64,000 nt of DNA from Phorcus lineatus (Eukaryota > Mollusca > Gastropoda > Trochida > Trochidae), in contig OV121086.1 of the NCBI GenBank assembly GCA_921293015.1, forward strand, positions 34,099,194-34,163,193, read 5' to 3'. This document shows positions 12,361-25,065 of the stretch, piece by piece. The notes beneath the pieces are model-generated. The model searched no databases and was not told the DNA's origin. It saw only the letters and a program-made list of their open reading frames with translations. The stretch's first letter is position 1. Each line of letters begins with the position of its first letter. The position numbers and the translations under genes were made by a program.

Positions 12361-14274
12361 GTCCGATCTCCCTCCCAATCCCAGATCAAGATTCTGTTGA
12401 CTCAACAATCCTCATCATTCATTGTGTGACAAATGTGATCCAATAGCTGAAATCGGCATGCCCTGACAGACAAACTTGACAGTAATGGGGTTAAAAAGTC
12501 AAATCCACACTTTGGGTAAATAAGATTACCAATAAACGTATACTCCGGTTCTTACTAGCTAGAGTCAATTGGTGCCTCGACTGACGTTCCAAGTATCAAA
12601 TGAAGATTAATATGTTCTCGGACTTGCTATCATGACACAAACCGTCATTTACGCTTTATAATGGAGTATTTGCAATAACGACTTCACCCATTTGCAGACT
12701 GATCGAAAATATGTATTTTGATAATGATGCATCCTTGAAACTGATATCCTAACAAGAATAGAAATGTTCTTTGGGTGAAAGATGTTTCGATTTTATCGTC
12801 CCCACCAGACGAAAATCATCCATGTAATGTTTTCCGCGTCATAATAAGAATGTATATAGGCTTAATACCCATACTTAGGCTTCGAAATAAAGCCTCATTT
12901 TCATGTCGGGGAAATATGAAGCAAGTTATGTACGTATATTGACTCTATCTTGGATAAATCTTCGAGCCATGTCTGTTCACACTCTCATCTGCATACCGAA
13001 CTATCCCCATAACTTAGCAGACTCAGTCCCGTTCGTCTCAAGAAGAGAGACATTTATTGTCTCCAAAACTATGTTGATCTCAACTCGGCCCTGTTAGGAA
13101 TCGGACAAGAGCCCAGCTTAGAATTTTTTGTTTGAAGTCGTCTGTGTTTGGTTATCATATATCTTTCACTGGCCAGTGTTTCTTTTGTGAATCTGTCAGC
13201 TTCATGTCCTGTTTCCCGTTGGATTGTGTGGGCTCTTTGGAATGAGGATGTAAAATCTTAAAAAGTATCTTATTAAAAATCAAATTTATTCATTGTGCAA
13301 TTGCGTGGGTTTTTTTGGACAATGAAACATTGAGACATCCGCTTGAAGTTAATATACTCATAAAAATAAGTTTAGGACCACCCTAGTTTTAGATATTTAA
13401 GCATCATATGAATCACTATATGGCTTTTGTTAAATAAACATTCAAAATAGGTGCATATATTTCTTTGTGAGAATACTCAAGCTTGCTTACTTTTTGTGTG
13501 TGAACATTTTGTTTATCAATATGGACATCTAAGACTTGCATTTCTTTGTTTCTCTGATTTGACACAATTGCTGACTTTGCATATTTTTCTAAGACAAGGT
13601 ATTGGCTTTAAGAGGGGTTAAGGTACAGGCATATTCAGCTTATCTGAGCTGGAGGTGGGATGGTTTAACTGTATCATATGTACACTTAGCAGAAAAATGA
13701 TTGAATCAAACTCCAAAATTATCTTCATAACTGATAATGCAGAGTATAACGTAACGGTATCTTCACAGCTGTTTTTACTAAGTGATTCTTTGTGATATCA
13801 GTCTCCTATCTCAATTGCCTCTCAACACCTGCTTCATCCTAAGAAGTGGATAATAATCATGATTATTACACCATGTGTAGATCATATTATAGATAAGAAT
13901 AACAGATGATAATTATAGATTATCTTTGCCTTTTCCTGTGAAAATGAATGTCAGTTTCTGTCTGGGGATGAACTTCAAAAATGGTTTTGCCTTATCTATA
14001 CATTAGTAAGCTTTTGCTAGCTTGTTTGATGGCAAGAGTTGATTGAGTCTCTGAGACATTCTTTAGTAATTTTTCCAAATGGTGTTGCTAATGGTTGAAA
14101 TATTTGGCAAGGGGTTAACAACAACTCACTCATCCATTCCCCTTTATCTTCAACATCTATTATATTACAAAATAAAATGTCTTCATCTAATGCAGGATCA
14201 TTTCTCTTTGAGAATGAGTAGTGATTCCTGTAAATTAACCACTCAGAAATTGCCACAGATTCAATCAACAGCTT
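12361..14274. other. No gene recognised; one 18-bp palindrome
   Basis: Mostly AT-rich. TAATAATCATGATTATTA at 13,851-13,868 is a perfect palindrome. No exon or element is supported. Confidence 0.55.
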
Positions 14275-14315
14275 TTATTATTATTATTATCATCATCATC
14301 ATCATCATCATCATA
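14275..14315 (+). repeat. (TTA)n(TCA)n microsatellite
   Basis: About five TTA units run directly into about nine TCA units. Confidence 0.95.
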
Positions 14316-14399
14316 GGAATTACAGTACTTCAGTCATAACTCCTTAATCTAAACTCTAATCTTCTTGTCTTAATCCAATGTACTGATGCATGGAAAGCC

Positions 14400-14617
14400 C
14401 TTGTTCCTCTTTATACTAAAATTTCTAGACTTGCTATAATGTGACTTGATTTGTTTTTTTCTTTATCATAAGGGTCTGGATAAAAAGATAACCTGTAATC
14501 ATGCAAGTACAACCAAAAGCCCCTGTACTAAACTTTCTAGACTTGCCCTAATGTGATAGACTTTATGTGGCTTTTATTTATTATACAAGGGTCTGGATAA
14601 AAAACTAACCTGTAGTT
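14400..14617 (+). repeat. Two-copy tandem duplication, about 112-117-bp offset
   Basis: TTTCTAGACTTGC, TAATGTGA, AGGGTCTGGATAAAAA and TAACCTGTA occur twice in the same order. Confidence 0.8.
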
Positions 14618-16483
14618 AACTTTTTGTTTGAAAGGTAGGTCTCATTCATTCAAAACAGCCAAACAGAATGATTGGAAACCAGGTATATTAAAAAGGTAAT
14701 ATAAATTGTCCTGACATGAAATCTTAAAAGTAATATTTTTGCAGATTTTATAGATTGAGTCCTTGATGATAAAACTGTAAAAATCGGCAACAATTATGTA
14801 ACTATAATTGATATCTCCCTCCAGGGCAGGTGTTGGTTGAAGTAAGGAACTGTCTCCCCCATGTAAAGTTTATCTTGTTTATTCAGTGTGATAGCCTTTG
14901 TAAATAACACAGTACTCTTGGCACCTTCTCAACGAATCCATAAAACTTTTAGAAGAAACTTGAAAAAAAAATATTTGCATCATAGCCGCTATAGGAAAGT
15001 ACCAGACACCAGGTATTCCTTAATTATTGACTTTTAACATTAGCGACTGTGCGATGTTTATTTCAAACAGTTTTCTGATAAGATTTGTAGCTGAAGTAGT
15101 TAATCTTGTTTGGTCTATTTTTGATACATGGTTGAAATGAAAAGGGTGGCGCTCTGAGTTAGTCGAGGTGTTTACCTTCGTTGCTAAATGTTTTTAAATA
15201 GATGTTTCAAATTGGTTTAATATAAATCGTTTAATTTTCTAAATCGGTTTGGCATAAACAGTTGAATTTGCATAGAAATGTTGCTATATTTTCTGGTTAA
15301 CAAGATCTTTCTAGCTGGTAATGATCTTTTAAACCTCTGAATTAACACTTAAGAAATTAATTAAATGTAGTTTCAAATGTAATATCTGTCCAAAGTACAT
15401 TTTTATAAATTTCGCTTTTTTACCTGTTGTCGTGGTTATTTTCAGGAGGGAAATCTTGCCAAAATCAACATTTGTTTTGGTCACCCATCTTGGAATAGTC
15501 TTATTGTTAATAAGTTGCAAGTAAATTGGCCACACAACAAAGAATTTAAGTCTTAATAGATTTTTTTCTTGAATTCATCCAGCAAGAATACCTTGGCATA
15601 TGAATTTCAGTAAATAAAATGTGAATACTCCAGTGTTTAACTTTTTAAAACAATTAATAAATTGAGGTAGTGATGTTTTACTTTGTTGTGTAAGAGTTGA
15701 CTCATTAGCATTTCATTAATGACAACAGCTGTGAAATAGATCTGCATGAAGGCATGTGGCCCTATCCATGTTCAAAACACCGCATCCACAGGATAATGTG
15801 CCAAACAAAAACTGGAATCATTAACCGTCCCACTGCTGAAGGCGAGTCCAATGCAAGGTGCAAGTTTTGCAACAGAAAAATGGCATTAATGTTGGATAGT
15901 CTTCTATCAGATAAATACCTAACAAGGCTTAGATTTTCACAACTTTCTTACTGCTTTCTTAGAACAATTTTGAGGTATGATATTCATGAAAGCTCTGAAA
16001 AACCAAGCCCTGTGTATGAGTTTGGGATCAAAGATCAATTCAAGAACATAACACACATCACAGTATCACATCTGTTGTTACGATGAATGCAGTGTCACCT
16101 CTAAGCTCTAACTAAATCTTGCAGTAAAACCAAAGTTACTTCAACTATAAAACTTCTTTATTATTCACAAAATAAACTTATACTATATTTTTGTGAATCC
16201 CTGATGATATTTTGAAACCAAATGTTTGAATATCAGAAAGATTATAAAATCTTCTTTTAGCAGGTTCCTCACTTTACAAGAGAAAAATCTTCCTTTCCTT
16301 GAAATGCAGTAATAAGTAATAGGAACAGATATCACCTTCAGACCTCTCTTTGTAGGTGAGATAAGTCCTCAACTTGATACATATTTAAAAGCAATCAAAC
16401 AGGCCAATCTCAACACTTGGCATATTTCAAATGACTTGGCAGGCGGAAGGTTAAGGTACTTGTTTTCTCTTGATGCTAGGAGG
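14618..16483. other. No gene recognised
   Basis: AT-rich. A 110-codon + frame (15,754-16,086) has no recognisable domain and no clear splice context. Confidence 0.5.
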
Positions 16484-16491
16484 TATAAATA
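16484..16491 (+). promoter_or_regulatory. Possible TATA box
   Basis: TATAAATA sits in a G+C-richer stretch (GGAGG upstream, CCACTGCATCGGCC downstream), about 740 bp before the candidate micro-exon. A TATA motif alone is weak evidence in an AT-rich genome; the context makes it slightly better than chance. Confidence 0.2.
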
Positions 16492-17230
16492 CCACTGCAT
16501 CGGCCTGATAGCTTTCCCAAAGTGGTCTTACCTCGCAGTCGTATGCAATTCCGGAATTCCATGCCGTTTCACGAAACATTTATGTCTGAAAGGTGATAGT
16601 GTTAAACTGATGAGGTATCTGGCCCATCTTTGTGTGTTCGAGGGATCTGGTGTTTAGGATATGGACGGTGTCTCTGTGTTTGAGGCCCCTGGTGGATGTT
16701 CATTTGGTCTTAGGAATGCAGAGGTAGTTATAAGGCTTTGTGTAGTTGATTTAAAACCCAGTTGGTTTTAATGGGCGTGAGAGACTTGATGTGCATGCAC
16801 AGTTATTTAGATTGCTTGTTAAATGGCTGTGGAGTCTTGTTCATTGGAGACTTTTATTGGCTCCGAAAATTCTGAAATTGTGGGAATGGTCCTAATGAAG
16901 ATGTTTTGATGTTTAATTTGACTTAGTTTCAGATCATGTTGATTAAAATCTTTTGATGTTTATTTTTATGAATAATTGAATTCATATTATGCTGCCTGTT
17001 TTTTGTTCAGATATTCATAAAATGCATACAGAAATATTATTTTTTCCAATTTACCATTTCTTTATTATGCATAGATAAACAATCACATATGAATAGTATG
17101 GTTTTTGACAATGTAATTGAAGTCAATCAAATCAAATTTTAATCAATCTTTTACTACACAAAAGTAAATTTTAACATCATTATAATTTGAAACTTTAATA
17201 TTCATTACAAAACTATTTTCCATCTTTCAG

Positions 17231-17281
17231 TGTTCCAGCTAAAAGTTCAACCAAGTGTACGGGATATATTCTTCAATCAAG
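17231..17281 (+). other. Candidate 51-bp micro-exon
   Basis: The segment is preceded by a pyrimidine-rich acceptor (TTTTCCATCTTTCAG, ending 17,230) and followed by a consensus donor, CAAG|GTAAGT, at 17,282. It is a multiple of three long and open in two frames. One frame reads FQLKVQPSVRDIFFNQ after completing a split codon, and would be phase 1 at both ends. I do not recognise the peptide. It could be an exon of an unseen upstream gene, a 5' UTR exon, or a chance pairing of splice signals. Confidence 0.3.
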
Positions 17282-18084
17282 GTAAGTAATTTTACTCTTC
17301 CATAATTCAAAGCTCAAATACTTACCATAATTGAAATTATGTTCCTGTGCTGGTACAAATGTAAATCAACGGTGTTAAAGTTAGGTTAAACATCTTATTA
17401 CAATAGCTACTTGGTCATGTGCAGATTTCGTAACTGATGACCGAAGGGTTAAAATGAGAAACAGATAAGTTATCTTTGAACTTTGACACCACTTTTTTTA
17501 CTTAAATGAACACTTTTGTAACTTGAAATGAAGGATACCTTCTAAAAACATATCCAGTGTTTCTCCTTCATACCATGGACCATGTTGATATGACCCACCG
17601 ACATAGAGTTAATAATAAAAAGTCTTTGGCCACAACAATGTCTACCTATTCAAATTGATGTGACGCATCTGGGTGCCTTAACGAATGAACGTTCCTTGAG
17701 TGCCCTGATACATTCTTGGTTGGTGTTAGCCAAGGTATGTTGGAGAATGCTTGTTTGTTGATGGTGTCCTGTCGGGCGAGGAAAAAATATGCGTCTGCGT
17801 TAGTGTGATGCTTCTGTATGCTGGAAGTGCGGATAATTAACCTGGAGGTGGTGAGAGGGGGGTCGTTAAGCCGAAAGGTGGCAGTAACGCTGCAATTAAT
17901 ACTTCATACCTGCTAAGAGATGCTGTACAACAGACCTACTCACGTGTAGTGCTGATTTTTTTGTTGTGGAAATCAGGTTAAACTTTAGTTTTAGCTAGGG
18001 TAAGATTTGCTTAAGGAATGGGCGGAGTTAACCTGTCATCTAATGTTTTGGGATGTCCCTAGATCATTTTACAGGTAATGAGGA

Positions 18085-18165
18085 GGGACGTGCATAGCAC
18101 AGTGGTTACTGGGTTCAGCTACGGATCAAGAGTTGCGGTTTGAATCCTGCTAGGGGTTCTCCATT
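18085..18165 (+). mobile_element. tRNA-like SINE head
   Basis: A box TAGCACAGTGG (18,095-18,105) and B box GGTTTGAATCC (18,137-18,147) are spaced as in a tRNA gene. The sequence between them (GGATCAAGAG) resembles that of the SINE at 35.8 kb. It does not close a normal acceptor stem, and no SINE tail follows, so it is a truncated SINE rather than a working tRNA gene. Confidence 0.6.
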
Positions 18166-18384
18166 TGTCTTCTTTAGGTGGTTAAAAACTACATTCAATA
18201 AGGTTCTAGTGTTTTTAAGGTTTTGCTGGCTTCCTTATGCAATAATATTTGAAAAGTTCTAAAAAAATCTAAAAAATCTACTGTTATCAATTGAAACATC
18301 CCCATGGAGGTGTTCAACTGTAAAAAACAACATCTCACCTTAAAATGTAACTCATTGAAAGATTATATTTGAATTAAAAAAAAT

Positions 18385-18815
18385 GCAACATGGCTGGCAG
18401 CTACAATAAGGGATCACAAATCCTATATATAGTCAACTTATGTAAGATGTAAACCGGTTAAGATATATTTAAGCCTGCTGCAACCTGGCTGTCAATTGCA
18501 GTTAAGAATCATGCAACCATGTCAAGTCAGCTTAGTTAAATGTAAAACTGGTGAAATATTATATTCAAATCTCTGAAAACTATAACAAGAATGTTAGTTA
18601 CAAGCAAGAATCACAAATCCAATATCAAGTCACCTTAGTGAAATGTAAAACTGGCGAAATATTATATTCAGATCTTTGAAAACTGCAACAATACAAGCAA
18701 GAATCACAAATGAATACTGAGTCACCTTAGTAAAATGTACAAAAGTTGAGATATATTTAAATCTGCGGCAACATTGATGTCAGATCAAGAATTGTAAATC
18801 CTATATTGAGTTACA
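18385..18815 (+). repeat. Tandem repeat, about 92-103-bp unit, four to five copies
   Basis: The marker GTCA-x-CTTAG-x-x-AAATGTA starts at 18,432, 18,526, 18,629 and 18,721. Each is followed by an ACTGG..GA(A/G)ATAT block and AATCT, and preceded by AAGAATCACAAAT. Outer copies are more diverged. Confidence 0.8.
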
Positions 18816-21061
18816 GAAGGCTGCATGTCATTGTTTCCATGTACTCTTCTCAGCCATGTTCCAGCAAGATGGCCAGATAAGCGATATCCCACTGCTTGCA
18901 ATAATTAGCCAATAGGCTCGATGATAGGGTATTTGTAGGTGGCGTTACACAACACGTGGTATCATCATGTACCTAATTATCACCCCCTGCTGCGCTCAAA
19001 CTGTAAAGGCGTATTTGGTCGGGTCGGACATATAGAATCGGAAATGAAACGTACAATTAAATCAGTGATATGGGTTATGAAAGAAAATGGTGACTAAATG
19101 TGACATTTGATTGACAGGTGTGTTATTGTGCATTCAAGTGTGTAACGCCAAATAACAAAATGTCTCTTTTACACCAAAATTGTTTCTCATGGTTCAGTGG
19201 CTTTGTTAGTCATTTTATTTTATTAAATACAAGATTGCTATGAAATACATTATTGATGGCATTTATTAATGCTTGCATGTTGGGTCTCATCAGCCTTTGG
19301 TGTTTGCTTTGGAAAATTCTTTGTACGCAATTGTGTTAGGTTTTCTTCAGGGATGATTATGAAGAAATTACCATTTCACAGCCTCACATCATTTGTGATG
19401 GGACATTTCTTTCATTGACACTGTGTTGTTCAAATGATTTTAAAATATTTTATCTTGGATTCTGTAGAAATTTCCATTTCATAGCAACACAATTAGTTGT
19501 CCTGAAAGCCCTTTCACTGTTGTGCAATTATTAGTTCTGAATTTGTTTGCTCATTGATAATGTATTTGGAGGTTTCAAATGCATTGTTTAAGAAGATAAC
19601 TTTCAAAGCAATATAGCAACTCCATATTTAGACCCTTCTCCATTGACAGTGAATATCAACCAGACCCTGAAATATTTATAACCGTTTTAATCCATTTCAG
19701 AAAATGTCCAATCCTAGTAATACTGCCTATAAGGAAAACTCGTCTTGTAAATTCAAAATTGTGTTTTTCTACCATGAAACGATAAATTGCAAATGGAGAA
19801 ATCCAATTTGCCTATCGCTGAAGAAACTTGTATGTATGAATTTGTAAAACTGCCCCCATGTGAAATCTTAGTGTAAGAATAAAAACTGCATTTTGAAATA
19901 GTTCTTTAATGCCTCCTTATGTGTTCCCCTCGACGCAGATAAAAGTCCTGTCGGTTATTGAAATTTCAAAGTTTGTAGATCGAATATCAAGTTTTTATTT
20001 TTGTCAGTCTTTGGGATAACAAAGCTGAAAGTCTTTTGGTAACACAAGCCTGATAATTCAATTAAATTTCTTCGACTTGTTGAGCAATAGGGATTCAGGA
20101 GATATGATAATATCAAAAAACTATTCCATATTTTTAAGAATGTGTTAAAATTACATCAATATTATCTTCAAACTTGCAAAAGTTTCATTTGTCTTGGAAT
20201 CTATTTTTATACATTACAAGAGAGCAATTGTCTATCCCTTTAAGACCTGTTTATAATCATTCCAAATTCCCAAAGTGCCCAGTTCTAATCTTAGTATTGA
20301 AATTTTAGCAAATTACATGTTGCTTAGATCATTGCCCAAACATTTATTCTGGCTAATTTACAGTATTAAAAACTTTTATATTAGGGATTGTTAGTCAAAG
20401 ATAAATCTCTTTTATTATAAACTATATTTCTTTTTGGAAGTAAAATCTATTAACATGTATACAGGCAGGTGTATTCAAATTTTTGTCTGTGTACAAAGTG
20501 TTTTTCAAGGACCAAAAAGTTGAAATTCCCAGGAGCTATTATTTTTTTAAATGTCACTTTCTCAGAGAAAATACAAATTGAATATCTCAAATTTTGGCAT
20601 GATCACAATTATTTTCTTATATGAATTTGTTGGTCTGAAAATCTATAGTTATTTTACGAAACTTTGTGCATGTGCAAAGATTGACAGAAAATCCTCTCCA
20701 AGAAGCTATTGAATTATTTATGCGCTCTTTTAATGATTATAAGTTAAAGATTGAATCTAAAATATGACATTAATAACACATTATTTTGTTCAATTTCAAT
20801 TATAATTTTGTGTAAACAACTAAGAATACAACACCTGAAATGCATCCATTGTAGGAAAGAAGACAATTGTTATTTAAAACAAGTTAAAGATTTCAAATCT
20901 ATTCACTGTACCCATAAAATACCATTGTTATTCAGAAAATCTTGCCTTTTATATTCATTGTAAATATAGTGCCTCATTTTAACTTGCCTATGATGAACAA
21001 AGCTAACGTTGTATCCATGACCTCCATATATCACATCTATTGTCATGGTGAAAGTGGCCGG
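18816..21061. other. No gene recognised
   Basis: The part 18,840-19,080 is less repetitive, with GATAAG, TAATTA and CCAAT-like words, and could be regulatory. The rest is AT-rich spacer. Confidence 0.5.
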
Positions 21062-21210
21062 GAGAGGTCATATCCAACCTCTGGTCAAGTGTTAGCATCC
21101 CCTTGTCTTATCATAACAAGCCATAACGCCCTCCCAACATCTGACCTTTGACCTATGTGACCTCAGCTGACCCTCTCTTCTGTATCCTTTGATGGGGTAA
21201 TAGGTCAAGT
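21062..21210 (+). promoter_or_regulatory. Cluster of nuclear-receptor-like half sites
   Basis: TGACCTTTGACCT at 21,142-21,154 is a perfect DR1 (AGGTCA, 1 bp, AGGTCA on the minus strand). More half sites follow at 21,158 (TGACCT), 21,168 (TGACCC) and near 21,204 (AGGTCA), and precede it near 21,065 (AGGTCA). DR1 sites are bound by HNF4/RXR/COUP-type receptors. Function here is not shown and no target gene is visible. Confidence 0.3.
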
Positions 21211-22339
21211 TGGAACTTTCCTATCTCGTTTAAAAATATGTTTCAAGGATTAAATTTCTTTCCCCTGCTGGACTTTAGTTGCTCTGTGACATAAATTATG
21301 ACTGATTTGAAAATTTGTTTCAATTAATTAATTTTTTTGTTTAACTTAACTCTTTGTCTGCTGAAATCATCAACGCCAATGTCATCAAAACCATTTTTGA
21401 GTGGTTGAATTTAAGGTATTATGATTTATCATATACTCTAATTGTTGCCATAGAGATATCAACAAATTTCAGAAACTCCATGTACACAGTTTCATATATA
21501 TGTATTCATATTTAATATCTATATGTATATATAATATGAGATTAGAATTGTTTGACCATATTTTTCAAAAGCAAATATTCTTATAATAATGTATTCACAT
21601 AGCTTTCGCAAACATTTGTTGAAAAATTGTAAACCCTTCACTTCAGTACAATAGCACCTTCAGTGAAAAGGTTTAAAATCAAGGGTTTTAAGAAAGGATG
21701 ATTTTGTATTTATTCATATTTCAAGCTTATGTTCAGATGAATAGGAAAATATGCCTGAGGATAAGAACAGTTGTCAAGATAGTATCTTCCTTACACTATT
21801 CCACTACCTATGTCATAAATTGTTTATGAATGCATGATCGGGGATAGCCTGTTATATATTTTATGCCCTAATAGTTCCATTCATGAGTTAGCTCGATTAG
21901 GGAAAGTTTTGACCCTATTCAGGTCGCAGACTGAATAAAACAAGCCAAATCATGAGTCAGGGCTTCACGAACCCATACTGAGTTGAGTTGTTTGGAAAGT
22001 ATTATCGCCAAAGGTGAGATATTGAAATCTGTTAGTGCATGTTAAATATTTATTGTACCCAGTAAGTCATATAATATGTAGCTAGAGGAAATGAACCATT
22101 TAAAAACCTTGATTTAGATCTCTGTTGGGAAATATCTTTTGACGTTGTATGTGAAAAAATTACTATGTGTAATTGTCATTCTTGTATTATTACTTTAGAT
22201 TACATGAACATTAATTAGATGAATAATATTTGCAAGAGTAATTTCTTTCTTTTGTATATGACTTTTGAAAAAAACTCATTTATAACCGTTTATTGGATTT
22301 ATGAAGTAATGAATCTCAAAGGTACAAGAGGGCAACACT

Positions 22340-22990
22340 GTTGCAACTTGCCTTGTACAATATCACTGTATCAGTAGCGTCGTTTGTCAGGCTTTTACCG
22401 TTATTGACTAACTATCAGGTTACAGGCTATATAGACCATTGTCGACACTAATACGCTTTTAATCAAATTATTTTGTTATACCAGCATTTGCAACACTTAC
22501 AGTAAACAACAGCATAGTTGCCGCTATGAGAGGACTCTAATACCGAATTCTCACACAATGCAAATCGCTGGGGATATTTGTTCGACTTTATTGATTCGAG
22601 TGCGGCTCAACGTTCGCTAGTACGACTGATGTCTGGCTTAGTTGTAGTATCCGCCCGTTGTAACAAGCATACTGGTTCCGTAGAACGAGAGTTGCAACAC
22701 TTACAGAAAATTGAAATCAGTCGGCCGGAAAACGACACCAATCAACAGATATCGCCCAATACCCCATAAAAATGAAAAATGAATTTCCTAAGGCTTTGTG
22801 ACTGGAATGTGTGTACGCTTTATTGAATCATAATTGTTGGAAAAGTGTATCTTTCGGTATATTGAAACGTAATTGCTCGAAAAGAGTCTTTCGGCGTAAT
22901 GTACGACTACGGCATTTATCACGTAAATATCGTGGACATAAGGAAGGCCATTTGTGCCCGGCGGCAAGGTTTATATTAGCACTCAGTAAT
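22340..22990 (+). other. CpG-richer patch in AT-rich surroundings
   Basis: CpG dinucleotides are much more frequent here than in flanking kilobases. It has internal repeats: GCAACACTTACAG at about 22,489 and 22,693, and two copies of an ATTGAA..TAATTG..GAAAAG..TCTTTCGG block at 22,832-22,900. Two frames of about 65 codons are open but unrecognised. It may be a regulatory block or a recent insertion. Confidence 0.35.
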
Positions 22991-24459
22991 ATGACATTTC
23001 GTGTGATTTGAAAGCAAGGATGTGTAAAATGACCCTACACATGATTAATAATGAATATGTTGGGATCGCTCTGGTGATCTGCCTGCTAAACAAAAGGCTT
23101 TGGAATCCTGGAAAGTACTGTAACAAATAATTCATGGATACAGAGTGATTTATATCTGAGTGAGGAATGCATGAGTTCTCACTGACCACACTTTAACAGT
23201 TGTAGTTAAAGTATATGTTACGTTATGACAGGAATGAATAAAGAGTAGGGTTTTATGTATAAAATTCGTCCTTTTTATAAGGTGTCATCTACTTAAAGTT
23301 TTTTGTAACCAGTATAATTGTTTAAAGCCCAAAGTTCTTAAGTATTTAGGATTATGAATATATCTAAAAATTAAAGAAGTTACTGTAGAAAAGGATGATC
23401 TTTGCAATTAATTAAATGAAATGATATTACAATCTTTGTTTTGTTGTAAGGATAAGGATATAGACTTGGTATGAATGATAAATAGTTGTGGTTGTGAATA
23501 ATAATACGAAATATTAGCTATCAATACAGCTATTGCACTTTATGTATAGATAAAATTTAAACAAAGTTGTTAAAGTAATTGAACCAATTTCAAATAATCT
23601 GTCAGTAAGATATATTGCCGCCAGTAATTTGTTTCCTTTTTTATTTAAGAAATAGATAAGGATTTCAAATGTCAAATTCTAAATTTATTTCAGCCCAGTC
23701 ACACGTTTAAACTTCCCTTTCTCCTTATAACACTCATATCATTATCAAGGAGTTAAATTCTTTCATTTCAAGCGCAATTTCTCCCTCAGGAAATGGGACT
23801 ACATTACAATAGAGCTCAAAGTAACACTGATTAATGACAAATTTTAAATGCTTCAAATTTGAATGCATTTAGCGACAGCTAATAACAGATGGCTTTCCAT
23901 AATCACACGTAATTGCATTGTGTGCCTAAGCCGCCAATATAAAAAAATTGTCATTTTTTCCCCATTTAGTGAATCCGAAACCAGGTGTGTTTTGCTAATT
24001 GCTAATTAGCGTTTAAGATTGTTTATTGCAATACAGGACACATAATCAACATTACTAAGGATTCCATTGACCTTTTTTAACGACCTTTGCATAAAGAATT
24101 TTTATCGTGTTTGTATTGTCTTTTATTTTTTGTTTAATTGCTGATGAGAAAGGATTAAGAGATAATTTATATTCCTGAATGTGTATAAATTTTAGGTTAT
24201 TAGGGTTCAAGCTGATGAATTCATGAATGAACATTTTTACAAAGAACTATGATTTTGATAAACTATTGATGTTATTTTTCTAATTTGGTAAGTTATTGAA
24301 ATTAATTCGAGTTAATTCATGATCACTTTTTAAAGAGTAGATTTGTGTCCTTAAAATATTGTTGGTTTGAAAACAAAGAAATTCAGAAAAATGATTTATA
24401 CATGTACTAATCTGATTGATCATATATTTTCAGAATTAGCACTATGCTGATGATTTCAT
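22991..24459. other. No gene recognised; homeodomain-like site cluster
   Basis: AT-rich. GCTAATTGCTAATTAGC at 23,994-24,010 packs overlapping TAATTA-type sites in a less repetitive neighbourhood (23,900-24,110). No coding evidence. Confidence 0.45.
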
Positions 24460-25065
24460 GATTTACAGGTGTAAAATGAGGGATCACCTTATCCAAAAAT
24501 AATTGTGTAGTTTGCTGCATGATAAGTCTTTGAATTTATAAAACCAAACCAACTTCATAAGAAACCCAGTATGAGGTTTAGGTGATATGATGAGGGAGCA
24601 TCTTTTTAAAAAAAGTTAAATGTTGGTTATAGTTTTATGTAATTGAATTTAAGGGTGATAGAAATATGATGTTATGTACTTCTCATTGGTTTGTGATTTC
24701 AAACCAGCTTTACAACGAACTTAGCACATGTTTCAGGTGTTATAATGAGGGAGATCCTTGTCCAAAAAAATGTTCAAGGCCGGTTCTCGTTTTATTTCTT
24801 CAAATCTAAGGAACAAGGAATTATCACATTATGTTCGTCACACTTTCCTGAGATTTCAAACTAGCAGTATAATGAAGTTGACGTGTATCAGGGGTTATAA
24901 AGAGGGGCCCCTTGTCCAAAAAAAGTATTATGTTTGTTCAAGTCATATTTTTTCAAATCTAAGGAACATAGAATTATGATATTATGTCCTTGTCACCGTC
25001 TTGTGATTTCAAACCGGCGCTAAAACGAGGTGCAGGTGTTATAATGAGGGGGCACCTTACAGACC
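24460..25065 (+). repeat. Tandem repeat, about 145-155-bp unit, four to five copies
   Basis: CAGGTGTTATAATGAGGG (or a variant) starts at 24,466, 24,579, 24,734, 24,889 and 25,033. Most copies continue CCTTGTCCAAAAAA, CAAATCTAAGGAACA and GATTTCAAAC. The first spacing is shorter (113 bp), suggesting a deletion in that unit. A 73-codon frame at 24,758 is only repeat sequence. Confidence 0.8.

Noticed and set aside
15754-16086. 110-codon + strand open frame
   Set aside because: No domain, signal sequence or splice-site support.
18085-18165. Functional tRNA gene
   Set aside because: Polymerase III boxes are present but the acceptor stem does not pair; it matches the head of the local SINE.
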